50,139 nt of DNA, taken from positions 1 to 50,139 of the forward strand of contig WAKF01000049.1 of NCBI GenBank assembly GCA_015523465.1. Reading direction: 5' to 3'. Positions 38,575 through 47,693 of the stretch are shown piece by piece. The notes beneath the pieces were generated by a model. The model worked only from the letters and a program-made list of their open reading frames with translations. It did no database searches and had not been told where the DNA came from. Numbering within the stretch: the stretch's first letter is position 1; each line of letters begins with the position of its first letter. This DNA comes from Aeropyrum sp. (GTDB lineage Archaea; Thermoproteota; Thermoprotei_A; Sulfolobales; Acidilobaceae). The translations under genes and the position numbers were made by a program.

Positions 38575-39546
38575 CTACTCTGGCGAGCCTCCACCTTCAC
38601 CTGCTCCTATGTTCCTAGCTGCCTTGAGGCATGCTGGTATTGCTTTCCTCTCCACTAGCTCCGGGCATCTGGGCTGTGTGAAGTTCTCTCTACCTTCTAG
38701 GTAGTCTTCCAGGGGGGCTGGCTTCTGCCTTAGGGTGTTCTCCCTGAATACGCATGAGGGCCCGGCCCACCTGAATAGCCTTGGGTGCACCTTCACTAGC
38801 TGGCTCCATAGGCTCCATGCTATGTACCTTATCTCCCACTGTGCCCTGGTGCACGTCCTTAGGGGTAGGAATACCTGTATCAGCTCCCTGGCGTTCATCG
38901 TGACTACTATCCTTGTCCTGAGGGCGTTTGGTAGGAGGTAGCGGGCGTCCTCCCTCCTTGCGCCTCCAGCCAGTAGCATGTAGTACCTCTGCGTGGCCCT
39001 GAGGTACTCGTAGGCGTAGTCTAGGAGCCTGTGCTCCGGCGCTGGGGGTAGGACGTAGCCCAGCCACGCAAGCCTAACAAGCTCCCCGTCGCCGAGCCCC
39101 AACGCCTCCCCCAGGGCCCTGGCGTAGGCCTCGTAGCCGCCCCTCCGGCCACCCTCAGCCTCCACAGGCCTAGAGGGGCACTCCAGCCCGGTCAGCTTGC
39201 AGGCTTCGAGGGCCATCCTCCTAAGGTAGCCCTCACTATACCTATGGCTCAACTGAGTGTAGCTCGCCACCCTATGTCTGACGAGCTGGTGGCTCGCCAC
39301 CCTGCTAAGCCCGTCTACTAGGAAGGTGTACACGGAGTGCTCCCAGGGAGAGAAGTGCATCCTACGGAAAGTCTCCATTATCCAAAGCTCAACCTCCCCC
39401 TCCGGCATAGAGAGCAGCTCCTCAACGCTCTTCCTAGAAAGGCTAACCTTGCTGGAAACAGCAACTAACCTATCCCCATCAGCCGTGTAGCTTAAAAGTC
39501 TAACACTAACCCCAGGCTCCCAACGCCACCCCACACAACGCCCCAA
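38575..39546 (-). CDS. thyX: Flavin-dependent thymidylate synthase ThyX
   Basis: Makes dTMP from dUMP using FAD and methylenetetrahydrofolate. The ThyX motif is 'RHRVASYTQLSHRYS' (90-104), where the usual Asn in RHRxxSxN is Thr. Later 'RYLLPNALRTRIVVTMNARE' and 'CTRAQWEIRYIAW' complete the active site. At 323 residues it is longer than most ThyX (about 220-270), owing to an insert around 115-150 and a C-terminal tail with extra cysteines. The start is unclear: TTG 39546 or the in-frame GTG at 39534. Confidence 0.93.
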   Translation of the reverse strand: MGRCVGWRWEPGVSVRLLSYTADGDRLVAVSSKVSLSRKSVEELLSMPEGEVELWIMETFRRMHFSPWEHSVYTFLVDGLSRVASHQLVRHRVASYTQLSHRYSEGYLRRMALEACKLTGLECPSRPVEAEGGRRGGYEAYARALGEALGLGDGELVRLAWLGYVLPPAPEHRLLDYAYEYLRATQRYYMLLAGGARREDARYLLPNALRTRIVVTMNARELIQVFLPLRTCTRAQWEIRYIAWSLWSQLVKVHPRLFRWAGPSCVFRENTLRQKPAPLEDYLEGRENFTQPRCPELVERKAIPACLKAARNIGAGEGGGSPE

Positions 39547-39594
39547 CTAGACTTCAACGGTCGATAGATTAAGGGGTCTCCCCAGGCTTCAATA

Positions 39595-40176
39595 TCAATA
39601 ACAGTTTTCTAGGGTGGGTACGGCTGTCGACAACTCTTCCAGCCTTCTCCAGCCCTCCTCTAAGATCTGGTTCGCCAGCGCTACAAGACTTTCTAGGGCT
39701 TCTGGAGAGTATAGATCCTCACCTTCTATCCTTAGGGGGGCGTGGAGTTGCAGGCTACTCATCACTTCAACAGTGAACCCCTCTACCCCCCGCGATATTA
39801 TGCCGCTGTGCTTAAACCCAGCCCGCCTAGAGGCGTCTAGGACCTGGAGGGCGCAGTCTATAGTTGCAGCCCTCAAATGCACTATAGGGCCTGTAGCCTT
39901 AAGCCACAGGTCTTTGAAGGGCCGTGAAAGCACGCGTTTAAGCTCGTAAACCGTTATGTGGGTGTGAGTCTTATAGACTATCCTAGCCCCATCCCTGAGC
40001 CAGTGAAACCTCCCTTCTACGACAGTTATCCTACCGGTGCAACTACTTGTAGTATAGAGTTTAGGAGGCTCATTCATGGACCTCAGGAACCTCTCAGCCC
40101 CCGGGTCTAGATAGCCTATAAGCCTCTCCTCCAACAGGACAGCCCTAGTGTCAGGCTTTAGCCACTTCTGCATCAA
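39595..40176 (-). CDS. taw3: tRNA wybutosine-pathway methyltransferase Taw3
   Basis: 193 residues. TYW3/Taw3 signatures 'LYTTSSCTGRITVVEG' (SxCSGRI-like), 'YKTHTHITV', 'LWLKATGPIVHLRAATIDCA' and 'ASRRAGFKHSGIISR'. It methylates a wyosine intermediate at position 37 of tRNA-Phe. It overlaps the Trm5/Taw2-type gene by 26 bases, so two wyosine-pathway enzymes are co-expressed. Confidence 0.93.
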   Translation of the reverse strand: MMQKWLKPDTRAVLLEERLIGYLDPGAERFLRSMNEPPKLYTTSSCTGRITVVEGRFHWLRDGARIVYKTHTHITVYELKRVLSRPFKDLWLKATGPIVHLRAATIDCALQVLDASRRAGFKHSGIISRGVEGFTVEVMSSLQLHAPLRIEGEDLYSPEALESLVALANQILEEGWRRLEELSTAVPTLENCY

Positions 40177-41017
40177 CGACCACCTGCATCATCCTAGGTC
40201 CTACGCTCCTCACAGCCCTGGGCTTAGCTTGCATTAGCTTCCACCCTTCTCTTTCAACTCTAGATTCCACGTGTTTTACGGCCTCCTTTAGGTGGCTTTT
40301 ATCCTTGGAGTGCTTGATGTGGAGGTATACGTGTATCCAGCCTTTACCTTCTCTTAACGCTTTGAGTGCGTGTGGAAGGTAGTCGAGTGCTAGTGCTGGG
40401 AGAGGCATCAGGACCCTATCACTACTCTCCTTAAGCCTCTCCTCTACGACTTTAGCAGCGTCCCCTAGGATGGGCTCTACCACGCCTTCAACCCTATTTA
40501 GCTTCACGTTCTCTACCATCAACTTGTACGCCTCAGGATTTATGTCTATACTGAAGATTTTAGATGGTTTGGAGTGCCTGGCAATTACTATCGAGAATAT
40601 GCCGACGCCGGCAAACATATTGAGGATCCTCTCGCCAGGCCTTACAAGCCTAGCCACTCTCATGTGCTCATAGCTGAGCCTAGGGGTCACGAAGACCTTC
40701 GATATATCCACTTTAAATTTGCAGCCATGCTCTCTGTAGATTGTGACCGTCCTGCGCTCCCCAGCCAGGTGCACGAGGCCCCCTCTAACCCGGTACACGC
40801 CTCCCACAGCCCCCGTCTGGAGCCACACGCTCTTCACGTAAGGTAGCCTCTCCACGAGCCTCTCAGCAACTAGCCTAAGCTCTTCAACACTCACCATGCC
40901 GTGTATGGGCATCTTGATCACCGCTATATCGCCGATGATGTCAACTCTCTTCCACACTAGCTCGGACTTCTTCTCGCCTAGCACATCCCTAGCAAGCTCT
41001 CTTATCAATCTCCCCAT
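40151..41017 (-). CDS. Trm5/Taw2-family tRNA-Phe G37 modification enzyme
   Basis: 288 residues: a small N-terminal D1-like domain ('WKRVDIIGDIAVIKMPIHG'), a D2 domain ('FKVDISKVFVTPRLSYEHMR'), then the SAM-binding Rossmann part 'ERILNMFAGVGIFSIVIARH', 'FSIDINPEAYKLMVENVKLN', and 'RVLMPLPALALDYLPHALKA' in the catalytic loop position (Trm5 usually N-L-P, here P-L-P). Trm5 methylates G37 N1, whereas Taw2 adds aminocarboxypropyl; the two are close homologues. The presence of the D1 domain favours Trm5, but the altered loop leaves it open. Confidence 0.85.
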   Translation of the reverse strand: MGRLIRELARDVLGEKKSELVWKRVDIIGDIAVIKMPIHGMVSVEELRLVAERLVERLPYVKSVWLQTGAVGGVYRVRGGLVHLAGERRTVTIYREHGCKFKVDISKVFVTPRLSYEHMRVARLVRPGERILNMFAGVGIFSIVIARHSKPSKIFSIDINPEAYKLMVENVKLNRVEGVVEPILGDAAKVVEERLKESSDRVLMPLPALALDYLPHALKALREGKGWIHVYLHIKHSKDKSHLKEAVKHVESRVEREGWKLMQAKPRAVRSVGPRMMQVVVDAEVAKA

Positions 41018-41075
41018 GCCAGCCCCATTTCAAAGACTAATCCCTCCGAGCCTATACGTTCTCAGGGGATTAGAG

Positions 41076-41345
41076 ATGGAATTGCCAGTAGATGCTTATA
41101 GGCTAGTGGACAAGGCTAGAGAGCTTGATTCTGAGGAAAGAATGGTGCTAAACTATTTCCTCGAGAATATCTCGGTGGGTGCTCTAAGGGCTGTGAAGGA
41201 GCTTAAAGCTAAAGGTGTTAAGAATCCTGAAGATATTATAGCTAGGCTCGTCGAGATAGGACTGCTGGAGGATAAGGGGGAATGCTATAATCTTGCAGCT
41301 CCTCTTAGGGAGCTAGTTAAGAGGAAAGGGGGACTCAAGCTTTAA
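41076..41345 (+). CDS. Small winged-helix-like protein
   Basis: 89 residues from ATG 41076, with CAGGGGAT about 7 bases upstream. The open frame runs much further 5' but there it is only antisense to the Trm5 gene. 'ELDSEERMVLNYFLENISVG', 'ALRAVKELKAKGVKNPEDII', 'ARLVEIGLLEDKGECYNLAA' form a winged-helix pattern. The C-terminus is basic and overlaps the next convergent gene by 11 bases. Divergent from Trm5. Confidence 0.72.
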   Translation: MELPVDAYRLVDKARELDSEERMVLNYFLENISVGALRAVKELKAKGVKNPEDIIARLVEIGLLEDKGECYNLAAPLRELVKRKGGLKL

Positions 41346-42417
41346 GCTTGACTACTACATCCCTCGCCAGGGGGAAGCCTTTCACCTTCCATGACAGCCT
41401 GAAAGCTAAGCTCTCGGCTCCGGGTGGAGCGTAGAATTCTATATTATACTCCCCTTTACTACCAGCCTCTATGCCTCCAATATCCCTTGAAGCCACTACA
41501 ACCTCCCCGGCTAGGACCTGGAGCCTGGCGGTAGAGCAGACGTCACGGCTTCTATTGGCTATCACCACGCTAGCCGCTACTCTTCCCTTTTCATCTCTTT
41601 CTAGGGATATCCCTCTAACCTCGAGCAAAGGCCCTTCAATACTATTCTCTACAACCACTACATCGCCAGCCACAGCCGTCTTGGGGTATATAGGTGTTGA
41701 GGGTTCCTCGTATACGAGGGCCACCGGCACCTCATACCCCTTATAGGGGACTTCCGCATCCATCACCCTAGTCCCCGGGCCTGTAGCGTATTGGGGAGGA
41801 CTCCCTCCAGCTACGAATCGCAACCTACTCTGAGGGGAGGGTATATATACTGTGGCGAGAGCCCTCCTTACCCCCCCAAGATATTCACCCAGCCTAGAGT
41901 ATACTATGACCTTGCCCCCGGGGTCTATGCTACGGGCTCCGCTGAAGAGTGTAGCCGAGGTCCTAGCCTCTTTGAAGTTGAATAGGGCTACGAGCGCTAT
42001 GTCGTTTAGGAGTACCGGCTGGAGCCCATCATAGCTTACACTAACCTGGTGCACATCCCTCCCTGAGAACTTGAGTCTCGCTAGGGGAGTAACATCAAAT
42101 ACTATCTTGTGGTACACCTGCCCGTCGTCTATCTCTGTTGATACCTGGGGTCTGAGCTCCCTGGCTATACCAGTATTATCGAGGCTTATCCTCCACCTAA
42201 CTGGCAGTCTAAGGGAAGCTGGGGCTATAACGCCTACAGTCAGATATCCTGATGAAGCCTCGGAGCCCTCAGGCTTCGGGAGAGGCATCTTAACGTTGAC
42301 CCTCCTTCTGGCGCCGCCTCCCAAACCTAGCTCAACGCCTGGAGTTGTAAGGGAGTACGAGACTACTCCCTCGCCCCTATAGCTCCAGACCTCGCCTATA
42401 GAATCTACTGTAGCCAA
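41335..42417 (-). CDS. Beta-rich protein of unknown function
   Basis: 360 residues, almost wholly beta, without signal peptide, membrane helix or clear catalytic motif. The last about 90 residues ('LEVRGISLERDEKGRVAASV' to the end) resemble a CARDB/Ig-like domain ('CSTARLQVLAGEVVVASRDI', 'AGSKGEYNIEFYAPPGAE'). The first part may be two more beta sandwiches. The gene starts about 70 bases from the HhH gene. Possibly a structural or adhesion protein retained in the cytoplasm; no function is assigned. Confidence 0.6.
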   Translation of the reverse strand: MATVDSIGEVWSYRGEGVVSYSLTTPGVELGLGGGARRRVNVKMPLPKPEGSEASSGYLTVGVIAPASLRLPVRWRISLDNTGIARELRPQVSTEIDDGQVYHKIVFDVTPLARLKFSGRDVHQVSVSYDGLQPVLLNDIALVALFNFKEARTSATLFSGARSIDPGGKVIVYSRLGEYLGGVRRALATVYIPSPQSRLRFVAGGSPPQYATGPGTRVMDAEVPYKGYEVPVALVYEEPSTPIYPKTAVAGDVVVVENSIEGPLLEVRGISLERDEKGRVAASVVIANRSRDVCSTARLQVLAGEVVVASRDIGGIEAGSKGEYNIEFYAPPGAESLAFRLSWKVKGFPLARDVVVKLKA

Positions 42418-42488
42418 CGCCCTCTACCCCTTACCAGCCTAGTGTTCTTGTACGTTGAAGGGTTTATGCTAGACTGTAGTCGAGGCAC

Positions 42489-43484
42489 TCAATACCACCA
42501 GGTACGCAGGAACATGTGCTCCGGCAGCATGTAGATGGGCGACGAGTAAGCCTTGCACACACCGGATAGGATGCAACCTCCATCGCAGCCTCCTATAGCT
42601 GCACACCCCTCCCTACATTCCGCCCGACATACCGGGTTCTCACGGGTACAACACTTCCTCCCAAACATCCACAGGAAGTCGTCGAGTATGAAAGGATCTA
42701 TGCCGCCAGCCTCAGCCACAATCTTATACGCCTCGCGGACTGCAAGCCTCAATATTACATCCTCCCTCCAGTCTAGCTCAGCCCGCGACCTAATCCTCTC
42801 CATTAACCCTCTATCCACAGATACTATTCCCAGCCTCAACGCAATCCTAACCAAATGATTATCCACAGGAACCTCCTTGTTCTCCGAGTCTAGGAACCTA
42901 ACGACCCCCCTCCTCTCTAGGAACTTCGCGAGTAAGAACGCCTTCTTCTCTACCGGGTCTTGATACGCCGTGAACACTTTAAGCCTGTCTATAAGCCCTT
43001 CCCCAACACCCCTCCTCAAATACCCCTTAGACTCCACTATCACTCTATACGCCGATCCACCGTAGATGCTAAGCAGCTTAGACCCTATGTCTCTAAGAAG
43101 CTTAGCTCTGACTTCGACGTCAGGGGGCTTAACCTCCCCAACGGAGAGCCACTCTTCCACCTCCCTCTCGCTAACCCTTGCAAGCCTTTCAGCCGTGAAG
43201 AACTTTGGGTCCTCTTCCAGCTTGAGGGCGCCAAGCCTGTAGAGCAGGTCTGCTCCATGAAATCTCCGGCCCTTTACTAGGGCTTCGTAAGGCTTGCCAG
43301 GCCTGCTTAGTCTATGATCCATTGCAACCATAACTAGAAAGTACATTGTCACAGTCTCCCTGTCAGCATCCTCTGGAGGATAGAATCTAGGGTCTGTGAA
43401 GGGGTCCACAGGAAGCTTGGAGACGGCTTTAGACATAGTCCTACCGGCCATGCGAGCCCTCTCAACGTCTACCCTTACATACAA
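42489..43484 (-). CDS. HhH-GPD DNA-glycosylase-like protein with C-terminal Cys cluster
   Basis: 331 residues. The HhH-GPD hallmark 'VPVDNHLVRIALRLGIV' (D208, equivalent to V-D-T-H-V-x-R...R-L-G in EndoIII/MutY) is clear. The C-terminal segment has eight cysteines (278, 279, 286, 290, 294, 300, 304, 310), more than the four of the usual Fe-S cluster loop, so one cluster plus further metal or disulfides is possible. The N-terminal 150 residues are unlike standard glycosylases. The usual Lys of bifunctional enzymes cannot be placed. It may act on damaged DNA or a nucleobase; similar archaeal proteins are uncharacterised. Confidence 0.7.
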   Translation of the reverse strand: MYVRVDVERARMAGRTMSKAVSKLPVDPFTDPRFYPPEDADRETVTMYFLVMVAMDHRLSRPGKPYEALVKGRRFHGADLLYRLGALKLEEDPKFFTAERLARVSEREVEEWLSVGEVKPPDVEVRAKLLRDIGSKLLSIYGGSAYRVIVESKGYLRRGVGEGLIDRLKVFTAYQDPVEKKAFLLAKFLERRGVVRFLDSENKEVPVDNHLVRIALRLGIVSVDRGLMERIRSRAELDWREDVILRLAVREAYKIVAEAGGIDPFILDDFLWMFGRKCCTRENPVCRAECREGCAAIGGCDGGCILSGVCKAYSSPIYMLPEHMFLRTWWY

Positions 43485-43508
43485 GCGCCTTCACCTCCAG
43501 CGGAGGTC

Positions 43509-43967
43509 CTAAACGAAGATTAGCTTCCTAACCCTATCCTCCTCCATAAGGTAAACTTGCCTTCTGCCTATCATGAAGAGCGCTATCTTGTCTGGGGCTA
43601 TGGTAGCGTAGTCGTAGAGGCTTCCTGGAGGGGGGTATATGGTGAGGTAGCTTCCTATAGGCTCTAGGGGGCTGAATACCACGCCGAAGGCTCCCATCCC
43701 CATTTCAGCCTCCCTCTGATACACAACCCCTCGAGGAGTCTTGACCCCGCGAGCTTGGAATGCGAGGTCTATATAGACTACCTTCCTTGACCCCCGCTGG
43801 TCTAGCTGGTGCTCCCTTAACCCTCCGTAGACCCCTTCGACGGAGACCTCCCTCTGGGAGAACTCGAGCTTGAGGTTCTCAAATTCGACTTTAAGCCCGT
43901 GCTCGCTTGATAATACTATGGCGTAGCCGCAATCGTGCCACTTGAACGAAACAACCCTCGCCGCCAA
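43509..43967 (-). CDS. Beta-rich protein of unknown function
   Basis: 152 residues, mostly beta strands ('VVSFKWHDCGYAIVLSSEHG', 'REVSVEGVYGGLREHQLDQR', 'VVYIDLAFQARGVKTPRGVV'), with an exposed hydrophobic loop 'PIGSYLTIYPPPGSLYDYAT'. No signal peptide. No family is recognised. It lies 24 bases upstream of the HhH gene on the same strand and is divergent from thiI. Confidence 0.6.
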   Translation of the reverse strand: MAARVVSFKWHDCGYAIVLSSEHGLKVEFENLKLEFSQREVSVEGVYGGLREHQLDQRGSRKVVYIDLAFQARGVKTPRGVVYQREAEMGMGAFGVVFSPLEPIGSYLTIYPPPGSLYDYATIAPDKIALFMIGRRQVYLMEEDRVRKLIFV

Positions 43968-44027
43968 CTAACTCCCCCTCTAAGCTTAACCCATGCCGCG
44001 TGTATAACGGTGAAGTGGGTGGCATAG

Positions 44028-45239
44028 GTGACTGAGAAGCTTTCGGGCGAATGGACCGTCATAGTGAGATACGGAGAGGTAGCTGTCAAGGGGGAAGCTA
44101 CCAGGTCTAGGATGGAGGGGCTACTAGTAAAGGCTCTGAAGGAGGCTTTGACGGCTGAGGGGGTCATTTATGGCGGGGTTGAGAGGCTGAGGGGAAGGAT
44201 AATAATAAGGGGCTTCGACAGCGAGGAAACTGCTAAGAGAGCTTCATGGGCCTCTGCGAGGGTTTTCGGTGTTAAGAGTGCGAGCCCAGCCTTTGAGGTG
44301 GAGTTTAGGGGCCTGGAGGACCTAGTGGTGGTGGCATCCTCATTCTTCGCGCCAAGGGTTAAAGGAAGGTCTTTCATGGTGAGGGCTAGGAGGAGCGGGG
44401 TAGAGCCCTTCACTAGCAAGGACGTGGAGAGAGAGCTTGGCAGGGCTCTGCTAGAGTCCGGTGCCCCGAGGGTTGACTTGAAAAGTCCTGATTATGTTGC
44501 ATTTGTTGAGGTTAGAGGTAGGAGGGCTTACCTCTACGACACCATAGTAGAGGGTCCTGGAGGGCTCCCTGTGGGTAGCGAAGAGCCTGCTCTAGTCTTA
44601 TTCAGCGGGGGTTTCGACTCCACAGTAGCCGCCTGGAGGATGATGAGGAGGGGTGTTCCAGTCCACCTTGTCTTCTACGACCTAGGCTTCCCCGAGGTCC
44701 TGGAGGTCGCGGTCGAGGCTGCAAAGTACCTAGCCGATAATTGGGCTTACGGTCACCGGCCCAAGCTCTACATAGTAAACTTCCGGGGGGCGGCGTTAGT
44801 GGTTAACGGGTTAGTGGCCCCCAGCTATAGGACCCTTGTGCTTAGGAGGCTCATGCTGCTTCACGCCGAGGACCTAGCTCTGAAGGAGGGTTATGAGGCC
44901 CTAGTCACGGGCGAGTCTGTAGGGCAAGTAGCCAGCCAGACTGTCAGGAACCTCAGGCTCATTGGAGGTGGTTTAAGGCTACCGGTAATCCGCCCCCTAG
45001 CGGGCCATGACAAGGACGAGATAGTGGCTGAGGCTAGGAGGATCGGGGTCTATGAGATAGTAGCCAGGCAAAGGGAGGTATGCGGCGTAGACACCCCCCC
45101 AACTCCAAGGGCTAGCGAGAAGGCTTTTAACAGTGAGCTTGAAAAGGTAAAGGACGTCTTCATCCCAGACCCCATAATAGTGGACCTAAGGTCCTCTGGC
45201 CTCGAGGAAATAAAGGGTAAGCTTAGGCTAAAGATGTAG
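44028..45239 (+). CDS. thiI: tRNA 4-thiouridine / thiazole sulfurtransferase ThiI
   Basis: 403 residues: an N-terminal ferredoxin-like and THUMP region (about 1-170), then a PP-loop ATPase with 'ALVLFSGGFDSTVAAWRMMR' (about 188-207), 'VTGESVGQVASQTVRNLRLI' and 'LPVIRPLAGHDKDEIVAEAR'. The C-terminal rhodanese domain of E. coli ThiI is absent, as is normal in archaea. A Cys is kept in 'QREVCGVDTPPTPRAS'. It makes s4U8 in tRNA. The GTG start has GGGTGG about 8 bases upstream. Confidence 0.95.
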   Translation: MTEKLSGEWTVIVRYGEVAVKGEATRSRMEGLLVKALKEALTAEGVIYGGVERLRGRIIIRGFDSEETAKRASWASARVFGVKSASPAFEVEFRGLEDLVVVASSFFAPRVKGRSFMVRARRSGVEPFTSKDVERELGRALLESGAPRVDLKSPDYVAFVEVRGRRAYLYDTIVEGPGGLPVGSEEPALVLFSGGFDSTVAAWRMMRRGVPVHLVFYDLGFPEVLEVAVEAAKYLADNWAYGHRPKLYIVNFRGAALVVNGLVAPSYRTLVLRRLMLLHAEDLALKEGYEALVTGESVGQVASQTVRNLRLIGGGLRLPVIRPLAGHDKDEIVAEARRIGVYEIVARQREVCGVDTPPTPRASEKAFNSELEKVKDVFIPDPIIVDLRSSGLEEIKGKLRLKM

Positions 45240-45306
45240 CGGGGATGAGCTGTGACGACGCGCCTGAGCCCCAGCAGGGCTGTGAAGATGCCCTCGATCG
45301 GCGACC

Positions 45307-46575
45307 CTATCTCCTTAAGAGCGACCTTAAAGCCTGTCTAGCCCCGTATATCATTGCCTCGCCCCCCATCAGCTTAGCTGCTAGTAGAGAGGCTAAAACT
45401 AGATAGAGTGCTTCTACGACCATGTAGGCTCCCAGGGTTTCCCAGCTTCCTGTGGCATACCCCTTAACGATCATGAAGGGGTAGTATATGGGGCTTGCGT
45501 GGAATAGTATCTTGAGTTCGAGGGGTACCTGGGCCCCGGGTGCAAATAACTCGTAGATTACAGGCGCCATCACTATTATGGAGAGGAACCCTACGGAGGA
45601 TGTAGCACCCCTTATGTCCCCCACGAAGGCGACACCTACTATAAGCCCTAGTAACGCCATGTTAGCGGCTGCTATGAAGGCTGAGAGGGCCAGTATACCT
45701 ATGTCGAAAGGCCTCTGAGCCACGTAGTCTACCAACTCCCTTACCAGAAGCCCCGCCAGGCTCTCCCCGCCAGGGCCTGATGGGGCTGGTGTGTAGGTGA
45801 GGACTACGTAGGCGTAAGCTAGGAAGCCTGCCTCGAAGCTGATGGTGGCTAGGAGGCCTATAATGGTTACTGCTACTAGCTTGGCAACAGCTATCTCAGC
45901 CCTTGAAACAGGCATCGAGAGTAGAATCTCTACGGTCCTAGCTTCCCTCTCCACAGCTATGCTTATAGCCCCCACCTGAGCGACTACTGAGCCCAGGATG
46001 AAGGCTATGAACCCCGCTATGAGGGGAAGGCCCACCATGTAGGCTAGATCCAGGAACCCGATCTCACGCCCCTTATAAATGTAAACGTTATCGGCTTCCA
46101 GGGGGTTGATGACCAGCTCGGGCTTCACACCCCTCTCAGAAGCCACTATAGCCCTCACAGCCTCCTCGAAGGCGCTGAGAGCCCCGCCAGCAGCTCCTAG
46201 CTGAGCTAGCGATATTGTGTCGAGCCTGGCGTACACGGTAACCCTCCCCGGCTCGCCGCGCGAGAGCATGTCTCCGAAGCCCTTGGGGACTACTATGACG
46301 ACCCTAGACTCCCCGAGAGCTTCCTCAACGCTATTATACACCCTCCAGCCTAGGACCTCCGCAGCTCTCAAAGCGTAGGGGTCGTCAGGGTCTTCTAGTA
46401 CGAGGGCTGCTAGCGCCTCACCCTCAACTAGGGGCTCCGTGGAGGTCTGAGTGGCTATTAGGGCGATGCCTCCCATGACGAATACCATTAGCATGGGTAG
46501 TATGATTATGTTGAAGAGGATGTACTTGTCCCTGAGAAGCTCCTTAACCTCCTTAACTAGAATCCCCCTCCTCAA
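45307..46575 (-). CDS. ABC-2 type exporter membrane subunit
   Basis: 422 residues of NatB/ABC-2 layout: one N-terminal helix (about 20-42), a large extracytoplasmic domain (about 45-175), then five helices (about 180-405), including 'EREARTVEILLSMPVSRAEI', the coupling signature before the third helix. The ATG overlaps the ATPase gene stop by 4 bases, so the two are one transporter. The substrate is unknown: Na+, drug or lipid export are all possible. Confidence 0.9.
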   Translation of the reverse strand: MRRGILVKEVKELLRDKYILFNIIILPMLMVFVMGGIALIATQTSTEPLVEGEALAALVLEDPDDPYALRAAEVLGWRVYNSVEEALGESRVVIVVPKGFGDMLSRGEPGRVTVYARLDTISLAQLGAAGGALSAFEEAVRAIVASERGVKPELVINPLEADNVYIYKGREIGFLDLAYMVGLPLIAGFIAFILGSVVAQVGAISIAVEREARTVEILLSMPVSRAEIAVAKLVAVTIIGLLATISFEAGFLAYAYVVLTYTPAPSGPGGESLAGLLVRELVDYVAQRPFDIGILALSAFIAAANMALLGLIVGVAFVGDIRGATSSVGFLSIIVMAPVIYELFAPGAQVPLELKILFHASPIYYPFMIVKGYATGSWETLGAYMVVEALYLVLASLLAAKLMGGEAMIYGARQALRSLLRR

Positions 46576-47309
46576 GCAGCCTCAACCCCTACAAGCTTAA
46601 CGTAAACCTCCTCTAGATTGCTAGCCCCGTGTTTATCCTTGAGCTCGCTGGGGGTGCCCTCCTCCACTATCCTACCCCCCGATATTAGTGCCACACTATC
46701 GCAGATGTACTCGACTTCTAGCATGTTATGGCTGGAAACTATAGCCGAGGCCCTGGAGGACCTGACGTAATCCCTTACGGTCCTCCTAACCGCAACTGCA
46801 TGGGCCACGTCTAGCCCGGCTGTAGGCTCATCTAGTATAGCCAGCTCGGGCTCAACCATGAGGGCTGCGGCTAGGGCTAGCCTCCTCTTCATCCCCTTAC
46901 TATACCCGCCAGCCCTCCTCCGCAGGTCCTCCCCAAGCCCAGAAAGCTCGACGCCCCTCCTAACCATCTCAAGGGCTTCTTCCCTGCTACGAGCATAAAC
47001 GCTGGCAACGAACTCAAGGTACTCAAGACCAGTCAAGTTGCGGTAAACTCCCGCATCCTCGGGGAGGTAGGAGAGCCTCCTCCTATCCTCAAGGCCCATG
47101 CCAGAGGGATCCAGGCCGAAGACCCTAACAGCACCGCCATCCGGCCTTATAAGCCCAGCCACTATCCTCAGGGTGGTAGTCTTCCCAGCGCCATTAGGCC
47201 CCACAAGGCAGAAGATCTCCCCCTCCAACACACTAAACGAGACACCACGGAGAGCCTCAACCCTCCCAAACCTCTTCCTAACCCCAGAAACCTCCACGAC
47301 AACCCGCAA
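46572..47309 (-). CDS. ABC-2 type exporter ATPase
   Basis: 245 residues: Walker A 'CLVGPNGAGKTTTLRIVAGL' (about 32-51), Q-loop equivalent 'LSYLPEDAGVYRNLTGLEYL', ABC signature 'YSKGMKRRLALAAALMVEPE' (SKGM form), Walker B 'LAILDEPTAGLDVAHA' and the switch His in 'SAIVSSHNMLEVEY'. Typical CcmA/NatA subfamily. The start lies 22 bases from a G-poor intergenic region that precedes tRNA-Ala on the other strand. Confidence 0.95.
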   Translation of the reverse strand: MRVVVEVSGVRKRFGRVEALRGVSFSVLEGEIFCLVGPNGAGKTTTLRIVAGLIRPDGGAVRVFGLDPSGMGLEDRRRLSYLPEDAGVYRNLTGLEYLEFVASVYARSREEALEMVRRGVELSGLGEDLRRRAGGYSKGMKRRLALAAALMVEPELAILDEPTAGLDVAHAVAVRRTVRDYVRSSRASAIVSSHNMLEVEYICDSVALISGGRIVEEGTPSELKDKHGASNLEEVYVKLVGVEAA

Positions 47310-47455
47310 ACCACCAAAACCCCCATCCTAAACACTAATATCCAGTAAATACTAGACATTACAAACGCTAAAACCATTATCCATACAAGCCCAAACCACC
47401 GAGCCACACACTACTTTTAACCCCCAAATAGTAAACCGAGACTCCAGGGCCCAGC

Positions 47456-47532
<77 letters not shown>

Positions 47533-47693
47533 CAGTCTGGGATCACTTAGTACACATGCTATGCAACATCATGCTTTCTGTGGCCGGGCTTCCCTGGGCC
47601 TGGGCAGCTTAAAGCTTTGCACTGCTCTGTGGGGGAGAGTTTCATCCCGTCTCTATAGCGTCGGGGCCTATACCTGTAGGTTGGTGGTCTGGC

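Noticed and set aside
45240-45306. Possible box C/D small RNA (GTGACGA ... CTGA ... GTGAAGA)
   Set aside because: C and D' boxes are only about 7 bases apart, both C boxes have mismatches and no final D box follows, so no guide of normal length fits.
47168-47407. A hydrophobic minus-strand frame upstream of and overlapping the ABC ATPase gene
   Set aside because: Hydrophobicity follows from the G/T-rich composition of that strand. It overlaps the ATPase gene in another frame and lacks a ribosome site.
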